From positions 7,440,001-7,504,000 of the forward strand of contig CM065323.1 in the NCBI GenBank assembly GCA_033032175.1: 64,000 nucleotides of DNA, given 5' to 3'. The notes below the pieces were generated by a model. That model was not told the origin of the DNA. It worked only from the letters and a program-made list of their open reading frames with translations, and did not search any database. The DNA comes from Saturnia japonica (Eukaryota; Arthropoda; Insecta; Lepidoptera; Saturniidae). A program made the translations under genes and the position numbers. This document shows positions 22,251-34,644 of this stretch, in pieces (positions within the stretch are counted from its first letter, which is position 1; each line of letters begins with the position of its first letter).

Positions 22251-22580
22251 AGATTGCTCAATGGCAGCGTGTGTGGACATTGCGTCGATCAACGTGAGTT
22301 CGAATCTGTGCAATGAGCCTGAAATCTCAATGAAGAAAAACATCGTGATGTAACCATAGCATTATGGTAGTACTTTTTCTAATGCCCGCCTGGCTGACTA
22401 CTACCTTCAAGTAGAAAATCTGTTTCCTACATGTCTGTAACCTATGGGTGTGTTCAGGTAACTGCACTTAAAGCCAGTCCTCCCCATTAGGTTTTAGCGT
22501 GTTACCATATTGTGCTACATCATCACTTAACATCAGATGAGATTGTAGCCAAATGATAACATGCAAGAATTAACAAAAAA
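22251..22580 (+). repeat. tRNA-derived SINE-like element, copy B
   Basis: The clearest copy of the family. The head GATTGCTCAATGGCAGCGTG (A-box-like) is followed by GTGAGTTCGAATCTG (B-box-like) with normal tRNA-type spacing. The body then contains GAAGAAAAACATCGTGATG, TTTTTCTAATGCCCGCCTGG and GAGATTGTAGCC, and ends in an A-rich tail. Confidence 0.8.
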
Positions 22581-22914
22581 CTTAAATGGAAAACGTTTTC
22601 TATACATATAAAGTAGGTATTTGATTAGTAATTAATATCAACGAAATTACCAATTTTTTTGTTCACGCATTTAAATGTGTTGCTCACTTAAAAATATTTT
22701 TTTATGCAGATAATAATGTTGTTTAACCCTCAAACCTATTAGATTAATGTGAATATAATATGTATAGATTTTAGAACGTTCTTGCACGGGAATAGAACCG
22801 TGGCCCAGCATTCAGTTGGCAAATTATCAAATGGGTCGGTGTAATGTTTTTATACAATGTTTTACGTAAAGTTCGATGACTTAAATATGTCAAGACAAAG
22901 TTAGGCACGAGGAT

Positions 22915-23610
22915 AGGGTTGCCACCCGTACTATGTTATATAGTATCGTACTATATTTTAGTCTATTGTACTATATATTATGGAACAATAATATAGTACG
23001 AAAAATACTATGTTTTCATCGCTAATTCAACTGTTGCGCTAATTACCCGACTGCGAAAATGGAGGGTTATGTCTTTCGAGCGTATTGTATGTATATTTAT
23101 TTCTTTGGCACGTCTTAATTGTGGGAGTGGCATATGCTAAATAATACCCAAGTACGACGTCTGGGAATCAAATAAAAAGCAAAAATTGAAAAATATTTTG
23201 TTTTTCGTGTTTTTGTTGCAGTCGGGATTTTTGTTTCCTTTTTAAAAACTTATTTTATATTCTTTTGTCAAATTGTCATTGAAATTTACTTTCATTTTGT
23301 TTGAAGTTTCTAGAAGGAAATAATATGAACATTTTAGGTGTTAACAATATTATGAAAAAATTTAAAGTAGGTACGAATTATAACAGCGCAAAGTGGATCA
23401 CTTATTTGGATATGACACAAACAGAAAAATGAATAAAATAAAAGGAAAATCACATACATGAGCCCTGAAAAATTTCACTCCTTTTGGTCAGTCACTGAAT
23501 AGTGATTAAAAATAAATGTGTACTATATTTTTTCATAATTTCCCAAAAGTACTACATATATATTTTGCAGTTTTTTTAAAATATATTTTCCCTAAAAAAA
23601 GGTGGCAACC
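22915..23610. mobile_element. DNA transposon/MITE with GGGTTGCCACC ends
   Basis: The left end AGGGTTGCCACCCGTACTAT is answered by GGTGGCAACC at 23601-23610, with GTACTAT/AGTAC words repeated inside both ends. The interior is AT-rich with no intact ORF. A possible ATA direct flank sits at both sides. Superfamily not determined. Confidence 0.55.
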
Positions 23611-23769
23611 ATACACGCGGAGGACGATGGCGCCGCCGCCGTCTGTGTTATAAACCTGCTTTGTATTTTTTATTTGAGACACAGTTTAGCTTTTTAAGAT
23701 ATTTCGTACTGGTATATTTGTTATTGAAGTTTATATTGATTGTCACCTTTAATGACCCCATTAATCGGC

Positions 23770-23922
23770 TTTTATTTACCACTTAACACCACGGATCATT
23801 GTTACCGGACGCACGTCGCGCCGCGCCGATCTGTTCAAGCAACTACTGCACATCTGGTGACCCCGACATAATTTGAACACGGGCAAACATGGGTGAAACC
23901 TCGGGGCACAGCTAGTATTTAA
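23770..23922 (+). mobile_element. Helitron-like 3' fragment
   Basis: Ends GGTGAAACCTCGGGGCACAGCTAGT, a Helitron-type terminus shared in form with the reverse copies at 29420, 32619 and 63905. The left limit is approximate. Confidence 0.5.
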
Positions 23923-24459
23923 TAATATAGCTCCCGTATAAAATTTTAAGATTCTAATCTCACCGGTGTTTATTATCATTGGATAGATAAAATCTAACTA
24001 ATAGTACTGGACTATCTAAACATTGTGTTTGTTAACTTGCGCAACATTTTTCAATTTATCGAAATAAAAAAAGAATATTTACAAAACAAAAACAAAGTTA
24101 ATAGGTACTGTTGATAGTGATAATACTTGATATGTGATTTTTTCTAATAGAAAAACATAGTCAAATTTCTTTAAAATTGACGTGTGATGTATTTTTTTTT
24201 TAATATTTTAATGCAATTTAGAGATTTTTATTTAACGTACCTATTACATCATTGAAATTTAGTTTGTCTGTAGATAGCCCAGACTGGATAAAATTTACAT
24301 CAACATACATCGCTTTTTGACACAATATCTTTGGCTGATTTTTATAGTCACACTTGTAATCACCAATAGATGTGAAAGAGAAAGAGTTCCTCACGTTTCT
24401 CACAATCAACATTATGATGCGAATTAGGATTTTTCCGAATTTGCGATAAAAATCTATTT

Positions 24460-25050
24460 AGACAAATTGATAATATTACAAAGCTAAAGAGATCGTTTGT
24501 TTGATCGCACTAATTTCTGGAAACTCTAAAACTAGTAAGCCGGACTAGAATATATATTTTTTCATTTTGTGGCCTATTTATTAAGAAATCTTATAGGGTA
24601 TCTAACATCACTCTTTCTTCATTGCTGTTCATGATCAGGACTTCTACGATCAGAGCAATTACCATACAAAATGTAGATCAGAAAGTACGCTAAGCGAGAA
24701 CGAAGTCATAGTGCGGACGGGCACGGGCACGGAGAGTGCCGTAACTTGCCTTTTGTGCGCCCGGTGCGAGCTTCTTTATCTGCGCCCTTCATAAATTTTG
24801 TTATAGGTATTGTTTGTGATCCTAGTCTTGTCATTTCTGCACCCCTCCAGTGTCTGCTCTGTGCCTGGGCACCGCTGTAGTTACGGCACTGAGCACGGAG
24901 TATCGGGAGCAAAACTGTTTTGTCGCCCAACAAAAACCGAGCATTACCGGGAAAGCTTGAACCGTGAATACCTAACCTAGAAATATTGTTTACGCCGGGG
25001 TACGTAAGTTCTATTAGTAGTGCAAAATTTAAAAAATTAAACGCGAGTGA
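24460..25050 (+). mobile_element. Helitron-like fragment with a nested inverted-repeat insert
   Basis: TTGATAATATTACAAAGCTA followed by GTTTGTTTGATCGCAC resembles a worn Helitron-like 5' end. GCGAGTGAAACCGCGCGTCA near 25040 resembles a worn 3' end. Inside, AGTGCCGTAACT near 24737 and AGTTACGGCACT near 24876 are inverted ends of an insert of about 150 bp. Confidence 0.45.
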
Positions 25051-25161
25051 AACCGCGCGTCACACCTATTTATATTATGATATTAATCCCTAAGTGCATG
25101 TCAAAATGTTCTATAAAATCACAGTCTTATTGTCGCAAGGAACATAATATGGAATGCTCAT

Positions 25162-25182
25162 TTGTTTGTTTGTTTGTTTGTT
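25162..25182. repeat. (TTTG)n microsatellite
   Basis: Five tandem TTTG units. Such runs often lie just inside the 5' end of the Helitron-like repeats of this window. Confidence 0.7.
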
Positions 25183-25403
25183 AACCGGCTATTGTCCTTT
25201 GGATTTACATAGTTTATTTGCGAAGGGACGTCCAAGTTTTATCAGTTATATAGATTTTATCGTAGAAAACATAATAATCCTTCGTACCACTATACCGATA
25301 TCACTTATCTTTTCTTTTTTGTTAGGGATGCAACGTTAACGTTATTATCATATCGATATTTAGTTATTTTGTGTTAGAACTTATCGTATCACTTTTATGA
25401 TAA

Positions 25404-25850
25404 CACTACTATGTCCGCGTCTGCGCTCGCGTGGACTACAGAATGACGTCGATCGGGCACACGCGTGAAACGTACAACCCCCGCTCCCGGTTATTTTAAA
25501 GATAAAAATGCATTGTGGGTGATCCTTAGAAGATCGACATAATATAGTATTGCTATCTTTTTTTGTATGTCTTTTTAATGTCTACAATTATGTAATTAAT
25601 TATTAACTAGTAAATTAATATTCACCATGCCCAGGCTTTTTTATTTGCGCGGGACTCTAATCCTTTTTGTAAATTAAAAGTAGCCTAAGTCACTCCTTAC
25701 AACATCAGCTTAATCTGCCAGTGAAAGTCCTGTCACAGACAACAATTTAAAAAATTGTTTGTTTTTTTTTTTGTTACGGTATCGTACATACTTATGCATT
25801 ATGTAAAACGCTGTTATTTTGACACTTCAATTTTATGAATTATATAGATG
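25404..25850 (-). mobile_element. Helitron-like element, family H, copy 2 (reverse)
   Basis: Reads in reverse from ACTACTATGTCCGCGTCTGC (3' end) to CTTCAATTTTATGAATTATA (5' end). It shares internal words with copies at 6927, 27470 and 58070, for example GGGTGATCCTTAGAAGAT and CGCTCCCGGTTATTTTAAA, and lies about 1.6 kb from copy 3 in inverted orientation. Confidence 0.7.
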
Positions 25851-26590
25851 ATAACTCTAGAATATTTTGAGAACTGTCATTTAAGTGTACTAAAAAGCAA
25901 GTGGAATTATGAGTATTCAGGAAAGGAAACTCAAGCTTACTTTTTAATACCAAAGGTTAAATAAAACAATACAAAAAAATTAATAACAAAAACTAGATTC
26001 TTCTAATATATAAATATATATAGATTATTTTTACTAGTCACCACGAAATTTAATATTACTCACGTAAGAACGTTGTAGTGTAGTGTTAGGCATACTAAAT
26101 TCGATATTAGTAAGGTCGCCTTTGGTCTTAACGTCTTTGTAAGACGGTTTAAAAAGCCTCTATATATCATAAAACGCAAACAATTTTCAATTCACAATAT
26201 TATATAACACAAATTATATTTAGAAATTACGAAAATTAATAATATTTTGTTGAATAAGTATATAAAAATTGCTGATTACATTATATCAATAAAACCTAAA
26301 CGATAACGAAAATCTAGTTTGCATCCCTAGTTTTAATATTTATTTATGTCCATTCATTGTTTACTAGGAATAGCACAGAATATAATATAATATAGTATAG
26401 TTTCTATTACTGTTAGAGACGCAGTTTGTTTCATTTATTAGTTATCAATGTTTTTATGAAAGTAATATAATGAGGCGATAACAGAAAAATAAATACGAAA
26501 TCGTTCTCATATTTAACTTAATTTCCGTGATATTTTCATTTGCTGTGTAGTGTTCGTAATTTTGATTAAACAAGAAATACTACAGTTAAT

Positions 26591-26700
26591 ATGTTTTTGA
26601 AAAATTTGATGCAGTTGTGTTATTGTTGCCGTGAAGTTTATAATGACGATAAATGGACGACGATGTATGATGAGCCTGAATCGGTTTTAAAACTAAGAAA
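26591..26700 (+). CDS. Candidate first exon encoding a Cys-containing N-terminus, gene unknown
   Basis: The ATG at 26591 opens MFLKNLMQLCYCCREVYNDD, continues KWTTMYDEPESVLKLRK and meets a strong GTGAGT donor at 26701, phase 2. The CYCC cluster near the N-terminus could be a palmitoylation site. Upstream sequence has no start codon that competes in frame. I do not recognise the gene. The shared phase with the exon at 21369 fits alternative first exons, but no downstream partner was found. Confidence 0.4.
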
Positions 26701-27469
26701 GTGAGTAAACAAGTCTTATTAACTCAAAATTGAATGGTATCGAACGCGGTACACGTCCACACTTTTAAAGACAGTAATATTTAAACGTTATCTAATTTAT
26801 AAACGCGTTTAAAAATATGTATATGAAAATTTAGAATTAAAACGGCTTTTTCTTTTGTAAGTGCAGGGTTCAGTTGATCGTATTATCTTTATTATAGATT
26901 TTAGAGCAGTGTTCTTCAACTGCCGCCTTTTGTAACCTTTATTTTATTGATAAAAATATTAAGTCCGTACAAAAAAAATTAGGTATCGGCTAAATACATA
27001 TATTATTAAGTACCTATAACAGACATGTTTACAGCGCCAGACGCCGATTTTTTTAAATTATATTTAATTCTATCTGTACCAAAAACGGATCCGCGAGGGG
27101 AAAAAACGAAAAACAAGACGCGACCTTTGCATTAAGTGAATGTTACTCATATCTCTATCAGCGAATAAATGTAATATGATGTATGGGAGTTCACGTAAAT
27201 ATTGTGTTATTAAGTAGGTATGTCTTATGATCTTACACGATAGAGGGTTTTATTATATAATAACCATGTGTCCGTTCTGATTTATCTTCTGCATCTCAGC
27301 AATCATCCTATTGTATCTTCCTAAGGAGGTGAATTTTCAAAAATTGTTTCTTAGAGCTTCTCTACGTTATACAAGCAACTATTGTGCATAATTTCATGCT
27401 TCTAGACTCACCGGCTCATTGTCGTCGGTTTGAAAATTTCAATCAAATATCAATTGAAATTATATCTTA

Positions 27470-27987
27470 TCTATACAATTAATAAAATTGAAGTGTTTGT
27501 TTGTAATATCAAAATAACAGCTTTTTACTAAATGCATATGAAAGTATATACGATACCTATAACAAAAACCAATTTTTTTTTTATGTTTGTCTGTCTATTT
27601 GTTTCGGGTAATCTCCGAAACGGTTGGACCAATTTTGACGGGACTTTCACAGATAGATAGCTGGTGTTATAGGAAATATCTCAGGCTACTTTTATTTTAG
27701 AAAAATAATTAGGGTTCCGCACAGATAAAATAAAAACTGGTCATGGTGAATGAAATTGGGCGCTTAAATGGCTTACGCTGAGTAAACTATTAAAGATATA
27801 CCAAATAAATGTACTACATAATTGTAGGCATTAAAAAGACCTACAAAAATGTCGGGAGAGTATAAGTCTATCTTCTAAGAAACTCTCACAATAAGCATTT
27901 TTGTCTTTAAAGTAGCCGGGAGCGGGGGACTACGATTCGCGCGGGTATTCTGTAGTCCCCGTAAGCGAAGCCACGGGCACAGCTAGT
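27470..27987 (+). mobile_element. Helitron-like element, family H, copy 3
   Basis: The best-preserved copy. It starts TCTATACAATTAATAAAATT and ends GAAGCCACGGGCACAGCTAG, with TTTCGGGTAATCTCCGAAAC and AATTAGGGTTCCGCACAGAT inside. About 520 bp, non-coding. Confidence 0.75.
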
Positions 27988-28094
27988 ATATTAAAAAATA
28001 CTAAACATACTGAATAAATGACAAGGTCAGATGACCTTAGATAACCTTAGAAACACAGATAGTTATCTGTGTTCGCTTAGGTGTTAGTGTTTTT

Positions 28095-28475
28095 TTTTTT
28101 ATAAACACTAGCTGGCTCGGCAGGCGTCGTTCTGGTCTTTCCAATAATCAAAAGCTCGTCTACAGCGTCGTCTATTCCGTTTTTTCCCCTGAAAACTTCA
28201 ACAAGTATTTCAAAATAAGAATTCCGCATATCCATCGCTTCAACCGTGAATTATGGGTCTTGAGTTCGTAAAAAATTCAATAGAAAAAAGCATTTTCAGA
28301 TTTTCCAAAATTTACAATTTTCTGGTTAACTTTTCAAAGTGTTCTTTACCTAAAAAATGTCATTCGGATTATTACTAACATAAAAAATAATAATTGGGCA
28401 AATCGGTTCAGCCATTCTTGCATGTGGTGAGTTTACCGACGAATAGCGGTTTATTTATATTTATATAGATAATAA
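28095..28475 (-). mobile_element. Helitron-like fragment (reverse)
   Basis: CACTAGCTGGCTCGGCAGGC is a reverse-complement Helitron-type 3' end. GGTTCAGCCATTCTTGCATG and TATATTTATATAGAT close the other side. The sequence between is not similar to family H. Confidence 0.55.
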
Positions 28476-29419
28476 ACATACTTAATAGAAGTTTAATCAA
28501 ACACAGCTGCTCTAGACAAAGCCCGTTTACATATAAGAACTAAGTCTTAAAAATGAGAACAGTGAAAACGTTTATTTATATAAGACGTACTAGATTATCA
28601 CGCGGACTCTTGACGTCATAGCGTGAAAAAAGCCTCTGCTAAAATAGTATTTGTTATTAAATTTGCAGTTAGAGAGACACTAAAGTATCGGTGCTTTAGG
28701 TCATTGTCGTTTAAAAATTTCGCTTTACGAGTACTTGAAGCATGAATAATGAAGTAATATTAACACTATTGCTGGCACCATTGCGTGACGTTGTGGTAAC
28801 GTTTCGTTTTCTTTTCTCGTCAAACATTACCTCTGTTTATTAGAGATATTTTTGTGGCAACTATCTACCCTAATTCTTCATTAAAATTAATGATTTAAAC
28901 ATCGTTTTACAGCTTATGTTCCTCGATATTGACAAAGAATAGACTAATAAGTAGTTTAAAAATTATTTTCACCAGTTTTTCAAACTTTCTTGACTTTACA
29001 TTTATATCAATTACATAATATAATTTAGAGTGTATTCGATTTGAAACTGTTTTTTATTTAATTTTTTTTTTAATAATTTTTTTCAATTCTTATTAATGAA
29101 CTCCGATAATTATTAATCAGTCCATCCAATATGATAACGCAAGACGTGACTGATTCAATGTACGTATTTATCTCATTATATAAACAAATTTAAATATGTA
29201 TGTCTTTTTTTTAAATTAATAATCAAATGGTTTTTATCTGATCTTCGGATAAATAACAAATGTATGCATGCTTGTTGCGCTCCGTACCTTATGTTTAACT
29301 CTGGCTGTTAGTTATACGTGAGATAGAAAGTTGTAACCGAGTATCTTACGCAAGAAGCTTGAATTGCAGGTGCTGTGCAACGTTATTTTTGTGGATTTTT
29401 GAGTGATTGTTACAATTTT

Positions 29420-29600
29420 ATTATTTACTAATTGTGCCCCACGGTTTCACCCGTATTAAATTTATGCGACCAACTCTCCACACCTTGCCTCCGCCAACGC
29501 ACCCGGTTAGCCTACAACACCAACACTACCTGTGTTTCCGTACTTGCTTACAGCTTTTCAAATTGCTTGACGGTTATTGTTACTGCTTCTCTCTTTAGAG
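29420..29600 (-). mobile_element. Helitron-like 3' fragment (reverse)
   Basis: AATTGTGCCCCACGGTTTCA and the following CAACGCACCCGGTTAGCCTA match the reverse copy starting at 32619. The overlapping plus-strand ORF is a by-product of this repeat. Confidence 0.55.
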
Positions 29601-31249
29601 TAGTAGGATGAATCTATATAGTCTGCAACCTTCCTCATTAAACAGTATATTAAATGCAAGAAGATTTTTTCTAATATGACTGATAGTTCTAGAAATTACC
29701 CACCATATACACAAACTCGCAAAATTAGCACTCTTTCTTTAAAATAATAATGATAATGTATTATCAAGTATGGATTTTGCTATTGAGTTCGCAACTGACA
29801 TCTATGTAGCTTTATTTATACTTCTATACTTTATATTACTTTATACAATACTTATGCTATTTAATAAAGAGTTAAAGATTATGAATATATTTGCAGGAGG
29901 CCAATTACTGAATACATAGCCAATTCTAAAAATACTTTCATTGATAAAAAGCTACATTATCCCTAGAGATCTGTGGTTATTTCTGAGCGATATAGGTTTT
30001 TCCCCCATTAAATTTTGTATTTCAATTAACGCGTACGAAGTCGTGGACTATTAGCCTGTAACTAAATAAGCAACAATTTTAGTATCGAAATATTATGAAT
30101 TTAATTATCTTTTCTATATTGTATGTTCTCTTTACCATAATGGATCATTGGAACGAATTCTAAATACCTTTGAAATAATTCGCCTCAGGTCATTTCATCT
30201 ATGTAAATTTTATGCTCAAATTACTTTGTTTTCAATGTTCATATCATAATTTTAATGCCCATATTAATTAGGTATTTTATCATAATATGTTGTAATAATG
30301 TCGTTTACAAGTAATTGAAAAATATTGATAAAAGTACTTTTGATTGAAATTATAATCAAAACTAATATAAATAAAATGTAAATGTTAAAAAGATGATCTT
30401 AAATTGAAATATAATCTATGATTGAATTTATTCAGTGAATGGCTTTTAAGGCATTGCATTCTGAAGTACCTATAGTTTGAGGATATCTGGGATAGTGTCG
30501 TAATAATTATTGATATTCTGTTTGCTTTACTTTGCTTTACGAATATCTGCTTGTAACACAGATGTGTCACACCAAATTGGATTTGATTAATAGATTTTTA
30601 TCTTTAACTTTTACATTCGTGACGTCTTGAAAATAAGCCTTAAATAATATCGTCACTCATGGTCGATACAAAAAAAAAATCTGTAATAAAATTCACAGCC
30701 AAGATTAGTTAATAAATCGGACAAGTAGCGAGTACAACTCGCACCCTTAGGGTTCAGAACTTATTACATTACTTACCGTACATTATTCTACAATTTTTTA
30801 GATAAATATTGCTTATATACTGTACTTATATGTCTATCTCAGTCTGTCTGTCTGTTAGTGCCCTTATAACTCAAGAACCACTTGACGAATATTTATTACT
30901 TTATAGATGTTTTTAATAAAAAGGTTTTAGGCTATGTTTTGTAACGATATGTAACAAAACAAGGAAAAACGAGAAATGATAATACAAAATCAACTATGAA
31001 AAAAATCACTACCAGCACGCTTTCTTGAATACGCTACTAAAACCGTTAAACATAGGAAAATAGAAACACAATAAAAATTGGTAATAAAATAATCTTCTTG
31101 CACAATATACTAGATATCTGTGTAAACTATAAAGGTCTAAAACCACTATAACTTTAATATTTAGACCACGATAAGTAATTTAATGTTACAGAAGAAATAA
31201 AAAATATTTATTATATGTTAGAAATATACGTGAAACAATAATAAATGAG

Positions 31250-31433
31250 TTTTTTCTCCTCCGGGATGAAAAGTTCACTTTTAGTCCCTGTCATCCGGGA
31301 GAAAAGTACCCGATTCTCTCCCGGTGAAATGGTAAATGTGCGCATGCGCGTACTTCACTTTATCTCCCGGCAACCTAGCAACTGCGTGTTTATATATAAA
31401 ATATATAAAGTTTTCATCCCGGAGGAGAAAAAA
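31250..31433. mobile_element. Palindromic MITE with 23-bp perfect inverted ends and internal CTCCCGG words
   Basis: TTTTTTCTCCTCCGGGATGA plus AAA at 31250-31272 is the exact reverse complement of 31411-31433. Inside, CCGGGAGAAAA, TCTCTCCCGG and ATCTCCCGG repeat the core of the ends in both orientations, and another GGGAGAAAAGT follows at about 31450. The interior also has a GCGCATGCGC palindrome. The chance ORF across it is explained by this structure. Confidence 0.75.
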
Positions 31434-32618
31434 ATTGTAAACGCACTGAGGGAGAAAAGTAGGACATTCACGCCCGCATACTATTTATGCTCAAAAAGGT
31501 TCCGGTCGAACATTGTTTACTATTAAGTGTATGGATAACATTATATGCATAACTTGTAGGAGGGCTTTTAAAATTGTATGCACCTAAGTACCCTGTAACT
31601 TTTGATAATCGATCACTGAGTTTGACTTTTAGACTTTTGTTATGAAGGGCTGAACCGGTGGTATCTCTATAGTGTATAATACCTAGATACTTAATTTTTC
31701 TACAGCAGTTTGAGGTCATAAGTCCTAGTGTTGGGCATTAATTTCAACTGTATACCTTAAGCCCTTTTTGAGAAAAAAATAAAACCTTATATAACTTTAT
31801 TGAATTTTAAACTTCACACTGGATTAGGAATGTCTTATTTTATGATTTTTCTTTAACTTTTGCTAAAAGACCACTCTTAGTGCCAAATTGAAGACTGTAG
31901 GTCTGCGGGAAGTTCCTTATAGGTTTTGATAATAATCGTTTCGTGAGCGTTATTTTAGCTATAAAGTGCCGTATCTCTTTAATGCGTTAACCCACAATTT
32001 TTTTTACAGCTGCATGAAGCCATAGGATTTAGTATATGATATTAATTTCAACTTTAGCTGAAGTCGTTTTAGAGAAAAAGTGTTTTGTCAGCCAGCCAGA
32101 GCCAGCCAGACAGACGAATAACAAAGTGATCATATAAGGGTTCCATTTTTTTAAATTATGAGGTACAGAATTCTAAAAGTAAAACTGTATTGGTTAAATG
32201 TACGTATAAATATATTGTGTTCTAATTGATCTTTACACAGACTTGCGAATGTTCTATATCATGTTACGTTACGGTGTTAGTAGCGGTTTGTCAACGGGTT
32301 CAATGTCGAACCCAAGGTTCACATTAGTGACCAGGTAGCGATGACGAGACCCGTTCTCTCGCCGGGTTGGCGAACAGCCAAAATTCAAACATTTGATACG
32401 TTGCATTAAAGACTGCACTCTATTGCACGGTTATTTATAATCATATTTGAAGCCTAGAGATTTAACAAAATTTTGTGGTTCGTTTTAGTTATGCGGTTGC
32501 TCCCAGACACGTTGCTTCCATAGTCTAGCGTGTCAGTGTGCATTAATTAAAAATGTCTACTGTCTAGTCTTCCTGAAACGAGATTCACCGTATTTTTGTT
32601 TATAATTTTTATTACAAA

Positions 32619-33197
32619 CTAGCTGTATCCCACAGTTTCTCCCGTATTATCATGATTCGATCAAATCTCCACCGAGACGCCGCGCAACGCACCCAGTGTA
32701 GCTTATCGTTGTTCTCGTTTCTCGTACTTGGTTACAGCGTGTCAGCTTGCTTGACGCTTTTCGTCTCGTTCATGGTTACCGATCCGCTCCTTAGGGCCGT
32801 TGCACAAAATTAATAGTCATAATTAAATAACCTTCTTATATAAATGCCCTATAAGAAGAAAAAAATAATTTTTCAAATTTAAATAGCAGTTCCCGAGGTT
32901 AGCGCGTTCAAGTAAACAAACTCTTGACTTTTATGTATTACCAGCTGACCCTCGTAACTTCGTTTGTAAACATAATGGAAGCTCTCAAAAGGAATAAATT
33001 TTCCCCCTTTTTGCAACATTTTACATTAGTATCTGCTCCTATTGGTCGTAGCGTGATGTTATATAGCCTAAAGCCTTCCTCGATAAATGGGCTATCTAAC
33101 ACTAAAAATAATTTTTCCATTCCAACCAGTAGTTCCTGAGATTAGCGCGTTCAACCAAACACAAACAAATTCTTCGGCTTTATAATATTAGTATAGA
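32619..33197 (-). mobile_element. Helitron-like element, family K (reverse)
   Basis: Starts CTAGCTGTATCCCACAGTTT and ends CTTTATAATATTAGTATAGA, so it is bounded by the reverse complements of a Helitron-type 3' and 5' end. It contains TATTGGTCGTAGCGTGATGT and CTCGATAAATGGGCTATCTA, also seen in altered form at 10300-10380. It directly abuts a family G repeat. Confidence 0.65.
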
Positions 33198-33370
33198 ATA
33201 TGTGGGCGACCGAGCTGTGCTCGGTGTCTTATAAACAAAAAAAGAAAAACACTTATCTAGATAAACTTTGAATGTAAAACATTATCTAAATGCACAGTTT
33301 CATTGAAATCATTGGAGCCGTTTCCGATAAACCAATTACATATATATATATATATACAAGAATTGCTCAC
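33198..33370 (+). repeat. Interspersed repeat family G, copy 3
   Basis: Runs from ATATGTGGGCGACCGAGCTG to GGAGCCGTTTCCGATAAACC and a TA dinucleotide run. It is the most complete copy. The reverse copy at 9893 has the same GTTTC...AACGGCT end. Confidence 0.65.
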
Positions 33371-33484
33371 TTAATATAATAAGTTTAGCTTTTCTCTCTT
33401 TCTTAGCTGCAATTGCAACGTCATGGAACAGTTCATATTGACGCAAATCTTGTACGCAAGTAGCACGTAATATACTAACTAGTA

Positions 33485-33850
33485 TATATCTATACTAATA
33501 TTAAGGCTACTACTACAATGCGGGCGGCGCGCCCAGCTGGCTGGTTTTTGCTGTGCAGCTATGCCGCAGAAATGAGCAGTAAGCTGCGAGCATTATTTCA
33601 GATGTGATAGCTTACCGGCGCAACGCGCGCGGGGATTCGTTTTTTGCGGCAAACCTGTCGGGTTAGAGAACTCTTGCAGGTTTGCTGCCGGCATAGTATG
33701 TAGTACGTAGCCTTAATGAAGAGGTAATGTTTGTTTTTATAGGGTTTTCCCTGGAACTACTAATCCGATTTCAAAAAATGTTCAGACTGTTCAGCATATT
33801 TGAGTGTTTTTTATTGTAATTAACGGATATGAAATCGCGGCTGGTTACTT
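33485..33850 (+). mobile_element. Helitron-like element interrupted by a MITE
   Basis: TCTATACTAATATT at 33486 is the 5' end of a Helitron-like repeat. After the MITE the sequence resumes with AATGAAGAGGTAATGTTTGT and reaches GAAATCGCGGCTGGTTAC, a worn 3' region. Confidence 0.5.
33499..33716. mobile_element. MITE flanked by TTAA, nested in a Helitron-like repeat
   Basis: GGCTACTACTACAATGCGGG on the left is mirrored by GCATAGTATGTAGTACGTAGCC on the right, with TTAA immediately outside each end. A TTAA duplication is the piggyBac hallmark, so it may be a piggyBac-mobilised MITE. GC-rich interior, no ORF. Confidence 0.6.
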
Positions 33851-34644
33851 ATTTATCATTATAAATAACTCTTAATCAATAATAGCAAGACTTCGAGTTT
33901 GTGATTTCGCAATGATTCCAAGGTTTCAATCTTATTCAGGTGTGACAAACGCGATGGATTTCCCATCGGTAACATCTCAGGAATCTTCCTATTTTTAACC
34001 GCCTATTAAATCCTTTGGGGGATACATTTTTAAAAATCCCTACATTATATAAGGAATTCCTGTGCAAAATTTCATACTTCTTGACCACCGCGGTATCGGT
34101 TTAAAGTGCGTCTTGTCTGTCAGTCAGCTTTAAGAGTTTTATTAAGAAGATAACTGTAAATTTTTCATAGCTGCCTTAAGATCACGAAGACCGCAATATA
34201 ATTATAATTTGTCAAAATAAAAAAACTATGCGTACATATTATTACATAAGATTAATCTTTTTTCTCTGAACCAGAAAATGTCGGGTAATATTCAAAACAT
34301 ATTGTTGAAATTCTTTTAATCCACAAAATTTGTCATTACGGTTCTGGTATTTAATCTGCTGAAATGTATTTAACGTTTATTTTTGAATCTGTGGCGTGAA
34401 AATTGGGGTAATGTACTTAAGCATAATAATAATACGGATTTTATATTTTTATCTTATCTATGATCTGGAACAAATTCAAGCTAGGTATGTAGAATAATAT
34501 AAACGCGATACTAGAAACGCGAAAAATAGGTGATGGAAATTTATAAACTTTTTAAAACACCAGTGCAGTATAATAAATTGTCAGTTAATTAGTAAATAAT
34601 GTTTAAAAATCATCCAATAAATGTCAGGTATTTTTAGTGAGATT

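Larger units (their letters stand above)
21458..26590. other. Repeat-rich region between two candidate first exons
   Basis: Contains SINE copy B, an inverted-repeat element at 22915-23610, Helitron-like pieces at about 23770-23922 and 24460-25050 with a small inverted-repeat insert, and a reverse family H Helitron copy at about 25404-25850. About 25.9-26.5 kb is AT-rich and could be a promoter region for the exon at 26591. Confidence 0.5.

Noticed and set aside
22251..22330. Possible tRNA gene
   Set aside because: A and B boxes are present, but the acceptor stem and cloverleaf do not form and the sequence continues into a shared repeat body, so it is a SINE head.
31245..31526. 93-residue plus-strand ORF
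   Set aside because: It is fully explained by the palindromic MITE with repeated CTCCCGG words.
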